From Actibacterium mucosum KCTC 23349 (GTDB lineage: Bacteria > Pseudomonadota > Alphaproteobacteria > Rhodobacterales > Rhodobacteraceae), in contig NZ_JFKE01000002.1 of the NCBI RefSeq assembly GCF_000647975.1, positions 62,001-126,000 of the forward strand: 64,000 nt of DNA, given 5' to 3'. Each line of letters opens with the position of its first letter. Within the stretch, counting starts at the first letter, position 1. The position numbers and the translations under genes were made by a program. A model generated the notes under the pieces. It was not told where the DNA came from. It searched no databases and worked only from the letters and a program-made list of their open reading frames with translations. This document shows, piece after piece, positions 8,253-16,498 of the stretch.

Positions 8253-9265
8253 TCCGCGGCCTCCTTGGCGGTTTCACCAAAAAGGCGCGTGGGTTCGGGA
8301 AAGCCGAAGCCGGTGCCGTCGGTGGTCTTGACCGCGTCCTCCCAAGGCAGCCGGTACTGCCCGGCGGCCAGATCGGTCATGTAGGTATAGGGGCAGTCCT
8401 GCGCGCCGCCTTTCACCGCCACATAGCCGCGATGGCCGAACTGGTAGATGTTGTTTTCAACCCCCCAGTTCAGGCGCGCCTCGCGGATCAGGTCGGGGCG
8501 CAGTTCGGCGGTGATGATCTCATCTGCGCGGCCCGAGGTGCCATGGGCGATGATCTGGCCATCGAAATTGACGATCATGCCCTCGCCCATGCTGTCAAAG
8601 GTGCCGTCGCTGCCGCACATGCAGACATTGGCCGTGGCCATGAGATTGCAGAAGGCGTTGGACTGGTTGGTGAATTTCCAGCTGTCGCGGATCGGGGCGG
8701 TATAGCCGGCGGTGCGGATCATGATCTCGGCGCCCTTATAGGCGCATTCGCGCGCCATTTCGGGGAACATGCCGTCATGGCAGATAATCAGCGCAATTTT
8801 TGAGCCGTTCGGCCCGTCGCAGACCGGGATTCCCTGGTCGCCGGGCTCCCACGGCTCAACAGGCACCCAGGGGTGCATTTTGCGGTAGTAGAGCCGTATT
8901 TCACCCTGATCGTCGATGATAAGACCCGAGTTATAGGGCATGCCGCCGGGGTTCAGTTCCATGATCGAAAAGCAACCCCAGATACTGTGTTCGACGCAGG
9001 CGGCCTTGAAGGCGGCAACCTCGGGTCCGTCGAGGCTGCACATAATGTCGGGGTTGGTATCCATCGACAACCCATGCAGCGCGTATTCGGGAAAGACCAC
9101 CAGATCCATGGTGCCCATGTTGCGCCGCGCCTTGCCAACCATATCCACGATCTTCTGCGTTTGCTTCGCCAAGTCATCGGGGGTCACGACAACTGGCAAC
9201 TGCAACTGCACCATGCCGATAACCACGCCATGCTCTGACTTGTTCAAACCGCCTAGGCCATTCAT
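8249..9265 (-). CDS. amiF: formamidase (aliphatic amidase, nitrilase superfamily)
   Basis: A 338-residue cytoplasmic enzyme of the AmiF/AmiE group that hydrolyses formamide to formate and ammonia. The opening [20 protein letters not shown] and the nitrilase triad can be read: Glu in VFPEYALHG, Lys in YYRKMHPW and Cys in [20 protein letters not shown]. Length and start match the family without extension. Its place in the operon, coupled by ATGA to biuH and 12 bp after the permease gene, suggests that formamide or a similar short amide is either imported by the BMP transporter or released during breakdown of the imported compound. Confidence 0.93.
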   Translation of the reverse strand: MNGLGGLNKSEHGVVIGMVQLQLPVVVTPDDLAKQTQKIVDMVGKARRNMGTMDLVVFPEYALHGLSMDTNPDIMCSLDGPEVAAFKAACVEHSIWGCFSIMELNPGGMPYNSGLIIDDQGEIRLYYRKMHPWVPVEPWEPGDQGIPVCDGPNGSKIALIICHDGMFPEMARECAYKGAEIMIRTAGYTAPIRDSWKFTNQSNAFCNLMATANVCMCGSDGTFDSMGEGMIVNFDGQIIAHGTSGRADEIITAELRPDLIREARLNWGVENNIYQFGHRGYVAVKGGAQDCPYTYMTDLAAGQYRLPWEDAVKTTDGTGFGFPEPTRLFGETAKEAAE

Positions 9266-9277
9266 GACACACTCTCC

Positions 9278-10201
9278 TTACTTGGTGATCGACAGTTCAC
9301 CCGGTGCGCCTTCCATGGCTTTGCCGGGGGATGAGGTGAAAATGAGCAGCACCAAGGTCAACACGTAAGGGGCTGCGAAAAAAAGGTAATATCCAGAGGT
9401 GAAGCCGACGGTCTGCAGAGCCGGACCCAATGCGCCGGCTGCGCCGAACAAAAGTGCCGCGAACAGGCACATAACAGGGTTCCATCGGGCAAATATCACC
9501 AAAGCCACGGCCATCAGGCCCTGTCCGGAAGAAAGGCCTTCGTTCCAGCTGCCCGGGTAATACAGCGAAAGATAAGCCCCAGCGACGCCGGCAAAGGCAC
9601 CACCCGCTGCAGTGGACCAAAGCCGAACGCGGTTCGGCGACAGACCTATGGCACGTGCCGCATCCGCGCTGTCGCCGACCACACGGATTCGTAGGCCCAG
9701 TGCAGCGTTTCGGAACATCCATGCCATGGCAAAGGCCAGCAGAATACCGACGATGAACAGAGCGTTCACTTCAAGAGCCGCGCGGATTTGTGGAATTTCC
9801 GACCACCAGCCGAAAGAAATGGCCGGCAGATCTGGTGCAACAGGCTGGATGTAGGGTTTGCCAAAGAAGAAAGCCAATCCCAAGCCAAGCAACATCAGCG
9901 CGATGCCCATTGCGATGTCGTTCACTCCTTTGAACCTGCAGAGCCAGCCGTGAAACAGGCCAAATACCGCACCGGCCAGTGCAGCAGCGACCACACCGAT
10001 CCAGGCCGAGCCACTTTCGAACGCGATCGCGTAACCCGCCATTGCGCCAAAGACCAACGTGCCTTCGAGCCCCAGATTGATGCGGCCAGAACGTTCAGTC
10101 AGGCATTCACCCAGCGAGACAAAGAGGAACGGGGTCGAAACACGAATAGCGCCACCCAACATGGCAACCGGAACTGCCCAGATGCCCAGATCTTCTGTCA
10201 T
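9278..10201 (-). CDS. BMP-type ABC transporter permease 2
   Basis: A 307-residue multi-spanning membrane protein of the BPD_transp_2 class. It contains GECLTERSGRINLGLEGTLV and GVNDIAMGIALMLLG, hallmarks of permeases that pair with BMP/PnrA-type binding proteins. I take the ATG at 10201, which overlaps the upstream permease stop as ATGA; an earlier in-frame ATG at 10216 is less likely. It forms a heterodimer with the next permease. Confidence 0.9.
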   Translation of the reverse strand: MTEDLGIWAVPVAMLGGAIRVSTPFLFVSLGECLTERSGRINLGLEGTLVFGAMAGYAIAFESGSAWIGVVAAALAGAVFGLFHGWLCRFKGVNDIAMGIALMLLGLGLAFFFGKPYIQPVAPDLPAISFGWWSEIPQIRAALEVNALFIVGILLAFAMAWMFRNAALGLRIRVVGDSADAARAIGLSPNRVRLWSTAAGGAFAGVAGAYLSLYYPGSWNEGLSSGQGLMAVALVIFARWNPVMCLFAALLFGAAGALGPALQTVGFTSGYYLFFAAPYVLTLVLLIFTSSPGKAMEGAPGELSITK

Positions 10202-11301
10202 GCTTTGCCCCCCCAAAGGTCAGGCCGGAAAATGCGGAGCCGGCCATAAAGCGTCTCGCTGAGCAGCAGCACAACGAAGACAATCCCTTGCATCACCAAA
10301 ATTGTGGCATCCGGCAGATCCATCCGGCGTTGAATCAGACCTGACGAAGCTTCGAACCCTGCAAGCAAGACCGCCACCGGAATGATGGCGATGGGATTGT
10401 GACGTGCCAGAAAAGCCACAAGGATACCGGTGTAACCATAACCCACAACCAGTGATGCATTCGCCGCACCATGTGTCGCCGTTACCTCGAAATACCCGGC
10501 AAGCCCGGCCATGGAGCCACCCAATGCAGTGAAACCGATCACCAATTTACCGACCGGCAGAGATTGCACCTGTGCCGCCCGGATATTGCCCCCGGCCACG
10601 CGCGCGGCAAAGCCGATGGTGGTGCGGTCCAACAGGATCCAACACAGGAAACAGCACAAAACGCCAATACCAAGCCCCCAATGCACTTCTATTCCAATGG
10701 GCATGTCGCCAACGCGCAGGCTGTCAGGCAACGGCGCAGTGGATGGTTTGTTCAGGCTGGCCGGGTCACGAAATGCGCCTTCGACCAGATGGTTCATCAG
10801 AGCAATCGCGATATAGGCCATCAGCAGCGATGCAATGGTCTCGTTCACCCCGCGTTTAATGCGTAGGAAACCAATGGCCCCGATCCATGCACCGCCAATG
10901 ACCATAGCCGCGGCAGCCATCAGGATCAGGCCGATTGCGCCAGGCAGGGCGCCGCTCCAAACACCCATCACCGCTGCGGCCAATCCACCCAGTGCAATCG
11001 CCCCCTCGCCCCCGATCACCACAAGGCCCAACCGGGCGGGCAGGGCGACACATAAGCCGGCAAAAAGCAGTGGTGCGACCCGCGACAAGGTGTTCTTCCA
11101 GGAAAACCCGGTGCCGAAACCCGCCTTATAGACCAGTGCAAAGAAGTCGACAGGTGATCTGCCGAGAAACAAAAGAAACACCGCAAAAAGCCCCAATCCC
11201 ACGACCAGGGCTCCGATTGGAATGATGACGGCCTCCAGCCGCGGCACCCAGATAGAGAGTGCCGCCGGAAACACCGTGCGAGAGGCCGTTACGTCGCTCA
11301 T
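10198..11301 (-). CDS. BMP-type ABC transporter permease 1
   Basis: A 367-residue permease with about eight to ten hydrophobic segments. The conserved KNTLSRVAPLLFAGLCVALP and RIKRGVNETIASLLMAYIAI are typical of the first permease of nucleoside-type BMP importers. The ATG at 11301 (MSDVTASR) is preferred; the frame stays open 32 codons further upstream but that extension lies inside the binding-protein gene. It starts 4 bp after the binding-protein stop codon. Confidence 0.9.
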   Translation of the reverse strand: MSDVTASRTVFPAALSIWVPRLEAVIIPIGALVVGLGLFAVFLLFLGRSPVDFFALVYKAGFGTGFSWKNTLSRVAPLLFAGLCVALPARLGLVVIGGEGAIALGGLAAAVMGVWSGALPGAIGLILMAAAAMVIGGAWIGAIGFLRIKRGVNETIASLLMAYIAIALMNHLVEGAFRDPASLNKPSTAPLPDSLRVGDMPIGIEVHWGLGIGVLCCFLCWILLDRTTIGFAARVAGGNIRAAQVQSLPVGKLVIGFTALGGSMAGLAGYFEVTATHGAANASLVVGYGYTGILVAFLARHNPIAIIPVAVLLAGFEASSGLIQRRMDLPDATILVMQGIVFVVLLLSETLYGRLRIFRPDLWGGKA

Positions 11302-11305
11302 TCGA

Positions 11306-12415
11306 TCAACTGGTCGAGCCGATGACGCCTTCCACGAGGTAGTCCATGCTTTCAAGCGCGATGTCGTCTTCGGCAAAGGCCTGCCCTTCTGCCGCAATCA
11401 CATTGCCAGAATTGTCCTTCAGCGGCCCTTTGATAACGGAGTAGCCACCTTTCATGATCTCGGCCTTCGTGGCCTCGAACTGAGCACGGGCCGCGTCTGA
11501 CACGGCGGGGCCAAGGGGGCTCATTTTGACAAACCCGTCGGCGATGCCACCGCGAACAAAATTGTCGATTGTGCCGCCCTCCATGACAGTTTTTACCATG
11601 CCGGTGTAAACATCGGCCCAGTTCCATTCTGCCCCGGTCAGGTACATCTCAGGGGCCAGCGGCGATTGGTTCGCGTGGTAGCCACAGACATAGGAACCGC
11701 GCGCGGCGGCGGTTTCCATAACCACTTTGGGCCCGTCGACGTGGCACGTAATGACGTCACACCCCTGATCGGCCAGCGCGTTTGTCGCCTCGGCCTCTTT
11801 CACGGCCAGCGACCATTCACCGGTAAAGATAACCTGGCAGGTGATCTCTGGATCCACCTGGCGGGCGCCCAACAGGAACGAATTAATATTTAGCAGAACC
11901 TGCGGGATGGGCTTGGCCGCAACGAAGCCAATTTTCTTGGTTTTCGTAGCGTGACCGGCCGTGATCCCGTTCAGGAACTGACCCATGCCGATATACCCAA
12001 AGTAGCTGCCTACGGTCATTGGATGTTTGTCGGCCGACCACAGACCCGCTGCGTGCTGGAAACGCACATCGGGGTATTTAGGCGCAACTTCAAGGATATG
12101 CGGATCAAAGTAGCCAAAGGACGTGGGGAAGAGCAGCGATGCGCCATCAAACTGGATCATCGACTCCATCGTGCTCTGTACATCTACGGTTTCGGGAACG
12201 TTTTCTTCTTCAATCACGGTCACACCAGCCATTGCCTTGACCGCGGCCGCACCCTCGGCATGCGCTTGGTTGTAGCCGAAATCGTCCTTCGGACCGACAT
12301 AGATGAAGCCCACGGTCAGATTGTCGGCTGCAAGCGTCCGACCGGGCAACATTGCTGCGGCACCCAGAGCGGCAGATGACGCAAGAAGAGAACGGCGATT
12401 GAGTTTCGTGTGCAT
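11306..12415 (-). CDS. BMP-family ABC transporter substrate-binding protein
   Basis: A 369-residue periplasmic binding protein. NRRSLLASSAALGAAAMLPG near residues 6-25 is a Tat-type signal, and the mature protein starts near ADNLTVGFIYVGPKDDFGYN, the characteristic BMP/PnrA opening. First gene of an eight-gene run that continues with permeases, formamidase, biuret hydrolase, ATPase, a second cysteine hydrolase and a cupin. Family members bind nucleosides or related heterocycles; here the enzymes suggest a ureide, biuret or a short amide. The cognate ligand is inferred only from context. Confidence 0.92.
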   Translation of the reverse strand: MHTKLNRRSLLASSAALGAAAMLPGRTLAADNLTVGFIYVGPKDDFGYNQAHAEGAAAVKAMAGVTVIEEENVPETVDVQSTMESMIQFDGASLLFPTSFGYFDPHILEVAPKYPDVRFQHAAGLWSADKHPMTVGSYFGYIGMGQFLNGITAGHATKTKKIGFVAAKPIPQVLLNINSFLLGARQVDPEITCQVIFTGEWSLAVKEAEATNALADQGCDVITCHVDGPKVVMETAAARGSYVCGYHANQSPLAPEMYLTGAEWNWADVYTGMVKTVMEGGTIDNFVRGGIADGFVKMSPLGPAVSDAARAQFEATKAEIMKGGYSVIKGPLKDNSGNVIAAEGQAFAEDDIALESMDYLVEGVIGSTS

Positions 12416-12633
12416 GAGAGACCCCCAGTCAGTTGTGCGAAGTTAAAGAAAGGTTACGAGGCCAAAGGGGTGCTGACTTCTGCTCATTTTCTGCCGGTCC
12501 GGTGAAAAAAATGCACCGCCCAGAAAGGCAGGCTCAAGGATGGGGGTGTTTGATCCCGGAAACGGTTTTCGACCAGGCTTTCCGGAGAAATGGCTGTTCG
12601 GGCCCAGAAATCCGTTTTTTGAAGCGCTGAAAA

Positions 12634-14046
12634 TTACCCGTTCAGGTCTTTCAACAGGCGGCCATGTTTACGCGTTTCCTGAAGCAACTGGCCGAAAGTT
12701 TTATGCCCTTTGGCCTGCACCAACGGCAGCAGCTTCACCAACGCCTCGGCCGTGGCAATTGCGTCCCCCATCGCCGTATGTCGATGCGCGGCCGGGATCG
12801 TGATCGACAGACGGTCGCACAGCGCGTCCAACGAGTGTTCCTCGGTTGTGCCGAAAACGGCCGCTGACAACAAGACGGTGTCAAGCACGGGGTGCGTCCA
12901 TTCAACCCCCATTTGCGTTTCAGAGGCCCGCAGCAAGCCGATGTCAAACGGCGCGTTATGGGCCACCAGAACCGCGTCGCGGGCGAAATGGTGAAAGGCG
13001 CGCCCGGCCGCGCCGATGTCTGGCGCATCGGCCACGTGGGCGTCGGTCACATGGTGGATCTGGGTCGATGCCGGCGGGATCGGGCGGCCCGGGTTGACGT
13101 AGCTGTCGAAGACCTCGCCATCCACCACCCGCCCGTTCAGAACCCGCACGGCCCCGATCTGTACAATCGAGTCCTTCTCGATCGACAGACCGGTGGTTTC
13201 CGTATCGAACACGACGAAGCAGAAGTCGGACAGGGGGGTGTCGCGGATATCCTTGGTCGCGTCCCGGTTCATCAACGCGAAATCAAACACCAGCGGGCGC
13301 GAGGCCGTTTGGTCCACCGGGTGCGCCTCGGCATCGATAAAGATCATATAGCCTTCGTTGCTCAGCGCCTTGATCCGCGTTTCGAACACATGCTGTCCGA
13401 TGGCAGAGGGCAGGGATGCCGGAACCTCGACAATGTCGCCCTGCAATTGCCGAAAGGCAGAACGCAGGGCGTCGGGGTCGAAATAGTCTGCGATGGGCGC
13501 TCGCAGGCGCAATTGGGCAACACCGGACAGGATGTCGGCGGCCTGCCTGTCATACAGCACAATCTCCTGCGCTTTGCTGAGCAGGATCGTGGCCACAGGG
13601 GCCTCGGTCAGTACCGCGGTCAGGCGTTCGGTCTCGACCTTCAGGCGCTGGGTTTCTGCGGCGATCTGGGTGGCCATCTCGGTGACCGATGTGTCGGCGG
13701 TGCGGGCAAGGGCCTGCGCGGCAGGGGCCAGATCACCTAGATACCGGGCCTCTTTGGTGTCCAGATCCGCCTTGACACCGGAATGTGCGCCAAGGCGCAG
13801 TTTCGACGACAGCTGTTCAATCGGCTTGGCGACGTTTTCGTCAAACAACAGCCAGATGGCCAGGATCAGTCCGGTGTTCAGGAAGGCAAACAGGATCAGG
13901 GGCGTCACGAAAGGGCCAAGGGGCAGGGGCAGGTCGGCGCGCATCCAGCCAAAGATCATCGATCCCGCCGCCAATCCCACCCCGCCAATGGCCAGCAAGG
14001 CGAAGAACAGGAAAACCCGAAACCGAAGGCTGAGACTGGAAAACAT
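12634..14046 (-). CDS. membrane-anchored DEDDh 3'-5' exonuclease with PAS-like region
   Basis: A 470-residue protein. Two transmembrane segments lie at residues about 8-32 and 45-68, then a HAMP-like linker (ENVAKPIEQLSSKLR), a helical stretch, and a PAS-like domain (about 145-260, with LTEAPVATILLSK). The C-terminal DnaQ-type exonuclease (about 280-460) shows FDTETTGL (Asp, Glu), VAHNAPFDIGL and HTAMGDAIATAE with the final His and Asp. It is the last gene of a run whose other members are a small membrane protein and a CBS/DUF294 protein, next to acetate uptake genes. A role in signalling or nucleotide turnover is as plausible as DNA repair, because the nuclease is tied to the membrane. Confidence 0.85.
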   Translation of the reverse strand: MFSSLSLRFRVFLFFALLAIGGVGLAAGSMIFGWMRADLPLPLGPFVTPLILFAFLNTGLILAIWLLFDENVAKPIEQLSSKLRLGAHSGVKADLDTKEARYLGDLAPAAQALARTADTSVTEMATQIAAETQRLKVETERLTAVLTEAPVATILLSKAQEIVLYDRQAADILSGVAQLRLRAPIADYFDPDALRSAFRQLQGDIVEVPASLPSAIGQHVFETRIKALSNEGYMIFIDAEAHPVDQTASRPLVFDFALMNRDATKDIRDTPLSDFCFVVFDTETTGLSIEKDSIVQIGAVRVLNGRVVDGEVFDSYVNPGRPIPPASTQIHHVTDAHVADAPDIGAAGRAFHHFARDAVLVAHNAPFDIGLLRASETQMGVEWTHPVLDTVLLSAAVFGTTEEHSLDALCDRLSITIPAAHRHTAMGDAIATAEALVKLLPLVQAKGHKTFGQLLQETRKHGRLLKDLNG

Positions 14047-14048
14047 GG

Positions 14049-14567
14049 TCAGGTTTCACATACCAGCGTCAGGATCGGGTCATCGGCGGGCATTCCCTGC
14101 CAATCCGCGTCGGATACCGTTCCGTCATCCGAAAAACTGGCCCCGTCGATCAACAGCGCCGACCGGGCGCCGGCGCAATCCAGCAGGACGGGGGCCTGGT
14201 TCACCGGCGACCAGCGGCCAAAAAAGTAGAGATCGGCCAGGCGCTGATCGGGCAGGTTTGCGTTCTTGCGCACCGTTGCCACGTCAACCGCCACGAACCG
14301 TTCGGTATAGGGCCACAATTGGGTCCAGGGTCGGAACCAGCTTTGTTCGTCCACTGTTGAGGCGATGGTGATCCCGTCGGGCAGCTGTTCGGCAGTGCGT
14401 TCAAACCAGGTATACTCGTTCGAGATGGTCATCCCGATCATGCCCAGACCCGCCGCAACCGGCATGATCCATTTGGGCAGCCGTTTGCCGGTCAGGATGT
14501 TCAGCAACATGGCCACACCGGCGCAGGCGATCCCGGCAAAAACGGTGGCAATCAATTCTATGAACAT
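14049..14567 (-). CDS. small membrane-anchored hypothetical protein
   Basis: A 172-residue protein of unrecognised family. ATG 14567 (MFIELIATVF) is chosen: it follows the DUF294 stop by 4 bp, whereas the ATG 11 codons earlier would overlap it. Two hydrophobic segments (about residues 4-24 and 32-50) are followed by a soluble part with WFERTAEQLPDGITIASTV and WTQLWPYTERFVAVDV, and an aromatic-rich segment near YFFGRWSPVNQAP. It is wedged between the DUF294 protein and the membrane exonuclease with 2-4 bp gaps, so it probably works with them. Confidence 0.7.
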   Translation of the reverse strand: MFIELIATVFAGIACAGVAMLLNILTGKRLPKWIMPVAAGLGMIGMTISNEYTWFERTAEQLPDGITIASTVDEQSWFRPWTQLWPYTERFVAVDVATVRKNANLPDQRLADLYFFGRWSPVNQAPVLLDCAGARSALLIDGASFSDDGTVSDADWQGMPADDPILTLVCET

Positions 14568-14571
14568 ACGG

Positions 14572-16392
14572 TCACCCCAATGCAGATTTGCCCGAACCAA
14601 CCGCCGATTGCATGGTCTTTACGACCAGAAATGCATCCCGCAGGTGGCTGCGCTCAAAGTCCGAAAGTTCGGACGGGTTCAGATAGTTGCCGGGCGTGTC
14701 GCCGGCTTTGATTTGTGCGGCCTGGTGCTCCAGACGTGTGGTTGCGATCAGGTCGTAGGCATCGATCAGGTCCGCCCCGCCAGAGGACGACAAGACCCCC
14801 TCGGCCACGGCAGCCTCTAGCCGGGCATGGGTGTTGACCGGGCGTATCTGACCCTGCAGCGCATAGATGCGCCCAAGATCCACCACGGGCACAACGCCGT
14901 TATGTTTCAGGTCCAAATGGTTGCGATGGGTGCCCGAACGGATTGTCGCCAAGCCCCTCAACAGGCCCAGCGGCGGATGGTGCTTTAACGAGTTCGAGAT
15001 CATGTGCGCCGCGAAAATCGAGTTCTCGGCCGCGGCTTTCAGGGTGTCCGTATGCAGGGTGTCAAACAAACGCGTGTCGCCGCCGATGGGGCGCAGGTCA
15101 AACATGACCGATGCCAGCATCTGCGCCTCGGGGTTGGGCTTGGCAATCCATGCCTCGAAATACGCGCGCCATTCGCGCAGGGGCTGACACCAGCGCGGGT
15201 TCGTCGCCATCATGTCACCGGGGCAGTAGAAATAGCCGCATTGGTCCAGACCGTCGCTGACAAACTTGGCCAGCTTGGCAAAGTACGGCATCTGCGCATC
15301 GGTCACATCGTCGGACAGGATCATGCAATTGTCCTGATCCGAGACGCCGGTTTGTTCCTGCCGCCCCTGGCTGCCGCAGGCCAGCCAAAGATAGGGCACC
15401 GGGGCGGGGCCAAGCTGTGCCTCGGCCAATGTCAGCAGGCGGCGGGTTACGGTGTCGGCAATGTCGGTGATCAACCGGGTGACGGCCTCGTGACGGATGC
15501 CGGATTCCACCAGTTGCACCAACAGTTTGGGGATCTCGGCCGTGGCGCGTGACAGCTCGGCGGCGTCGGCGGCTTTGGCGGCGCGGCCGACAATATCGGC
15601 CGACGAAATCGCCTGCGCTCGTGTCAGATCGGTTTGCGTGACAATGCCGGTCAACGTGCCATTGTCCAGGATCGGCACCTGCCGGATGCTGCGTTCAACC
15701 ATCATGTGCAAAACATCCGTGACCAGCGCATCTGCGCCCAGCGTCAGGGGATCGGCGGTCATGATGGTGGAAACCGGCGCGTTCGGGTCGACACCGCCTA
15801 GGATCACCTTGGCGTTCATGTCGCGCAGCGTGACGATGCCGCGAAAATCGCCCGTATCGCCAATGCAAACCGAGGATATGTTGCGGTCGGCCATATGTTG
15901 CGCCACCTGGCGGATCGGGGCCGAAGGCGGGCAGCTGATCGGATCGCGCGTCATCAGGGTTTCCACCCGCATGGTGCCGATATCGGGGGTGCCAGCACGC
16001 GCCGGGCGCCGGCGATCAAAGAAGCGCGCCACAGGTGTGTGCTTGTCGATCAGGTCAAAGAACGTGGCGGTGGGCAGGACAATCAGCGTGCTGTCGCGGG
16101 TCGCCGTTGCCACGCGCTGGGCCGATTGGCCCCGCAAAAGGGCGCGTTCGCCAAACGAGTTCCGGGGGCCCAGAATGGACAGCTGAATGCCCGCCTCGTC
16201 GGTGATTTCAACCTCGCCCTCGGCAACGATGTACAGGCTGGCGATGTCGTCGCCGATTTGAAACACCGTGTCTTGCGTCGCAAATGTCTCGGCCTCGCAC
16301 AGCTCCGCTAGGGCGGTGAAAGCGGGTTCCGGCAAGCGGTCATAGGGATGGACCGAGGCAAGGAACTGGATCAGATGATCCGGAAGCGGCAT
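14572..16392 (-). CDS. cNMP-binding / CBS-pair / DUF294 nucleotidyltransferase-like protein
   Basis: A 606-residue cytosolic regulator-like protein. Order of domains: cyclic-nucleotide-binding-like fold (about 15-130, with GEVEITDEAG and GERALLRG), two CBS motifs (about 150-270, MTRDPISCPP and MTADPLTLGADA), DUF294 nucleotidyltransferase-like domain (about 310-430, with GSQGRQEQTGVSDQDNCMIL, a GS plus D-x-D pattern as in GlnD) and the C-terminal DUF294 domain. It sits beside the symporter gene behind a hairpin at 16461-16490. Genes of this build are often found next to VC_2705-type acetate symporters, which suggests a regulatory partner role. The ligand and reaction are unknown. Confidence 0.88.
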   Translation of the reverse strand: MPLPDHLIQFLASVHPYDRLPEPAFTALAELCEAETFATQDTVFQIGDDIASLYIVAEGEVEITDEAGIQLSILGPRNSFGERALLRGQSAQRVATATRDSTLIVLPTATFFDLIDKHTPVARFFDRRRPARAGTPDIGTMRVETLMTRDPISCPPSAPIRQVAQHMADRNISSVCIGDTGDFRGIVTLRDMNAKVILGGVDPNAPVSTIMTADPLTLGADALVTDVLHMMVERSIRQVPILDNGTLTGIVTQTDLTRAQAISSADIVGRAAKAADAAELSRATAEIPKLLVQLVESGIRHEAVTRLITDIADTVTRRLLTLAEAQLGPAPVPYLWLACGSQGRQEQTGVSDQDNCMILSDDVTDAQMPYFAKLAKFVSDGLDQCGYFYCPGDMMATNPRWCQPLREWRAYFEAWIAKPNPEAQMLASVMFDLRPIGGDTRLFDTLHTDTLKAAAENSIFAAHMISNSLKHHPPLGLLRGLATIRSGTHRNHLDLKHNGVVPVVDLGRIYALQGQIRPVNTHARLEAAVAEGVLSSSGGADLIDAYDLIATTRLEHQAAQIKAGDTPGNYLNPSELSDFERSHLRDAFLVVKTMQSAVGSGKSALG

Positions 16393-16460
16393 GGTACATG
16401 GCTTTCATCTGGTGCCCTGCCCACTTTGGGGCGGGCAGGGCGGATCCATCAGTTGTAGCA

Positions 16461-16490
16461 TGGAAACCCGACCGTGCAGCCGGGTTTCCA
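16461..16490 (-). terminator. hairpin downstream of the symporter gene
   Basis: A perfect 10-bp inverted repeat, TGGAAACCCG at 16461-16470 and CGGGTTTCCA at 16481-16490, with a 10-base loop, lies 9 bp after the symporter stop codon. There is no long T-run, so it may attenuate or protect the message rather than fully stop it before the DUF294 gene. Confidence 0.6.
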
Positions 16491-16498
16491 AAGGGGGC

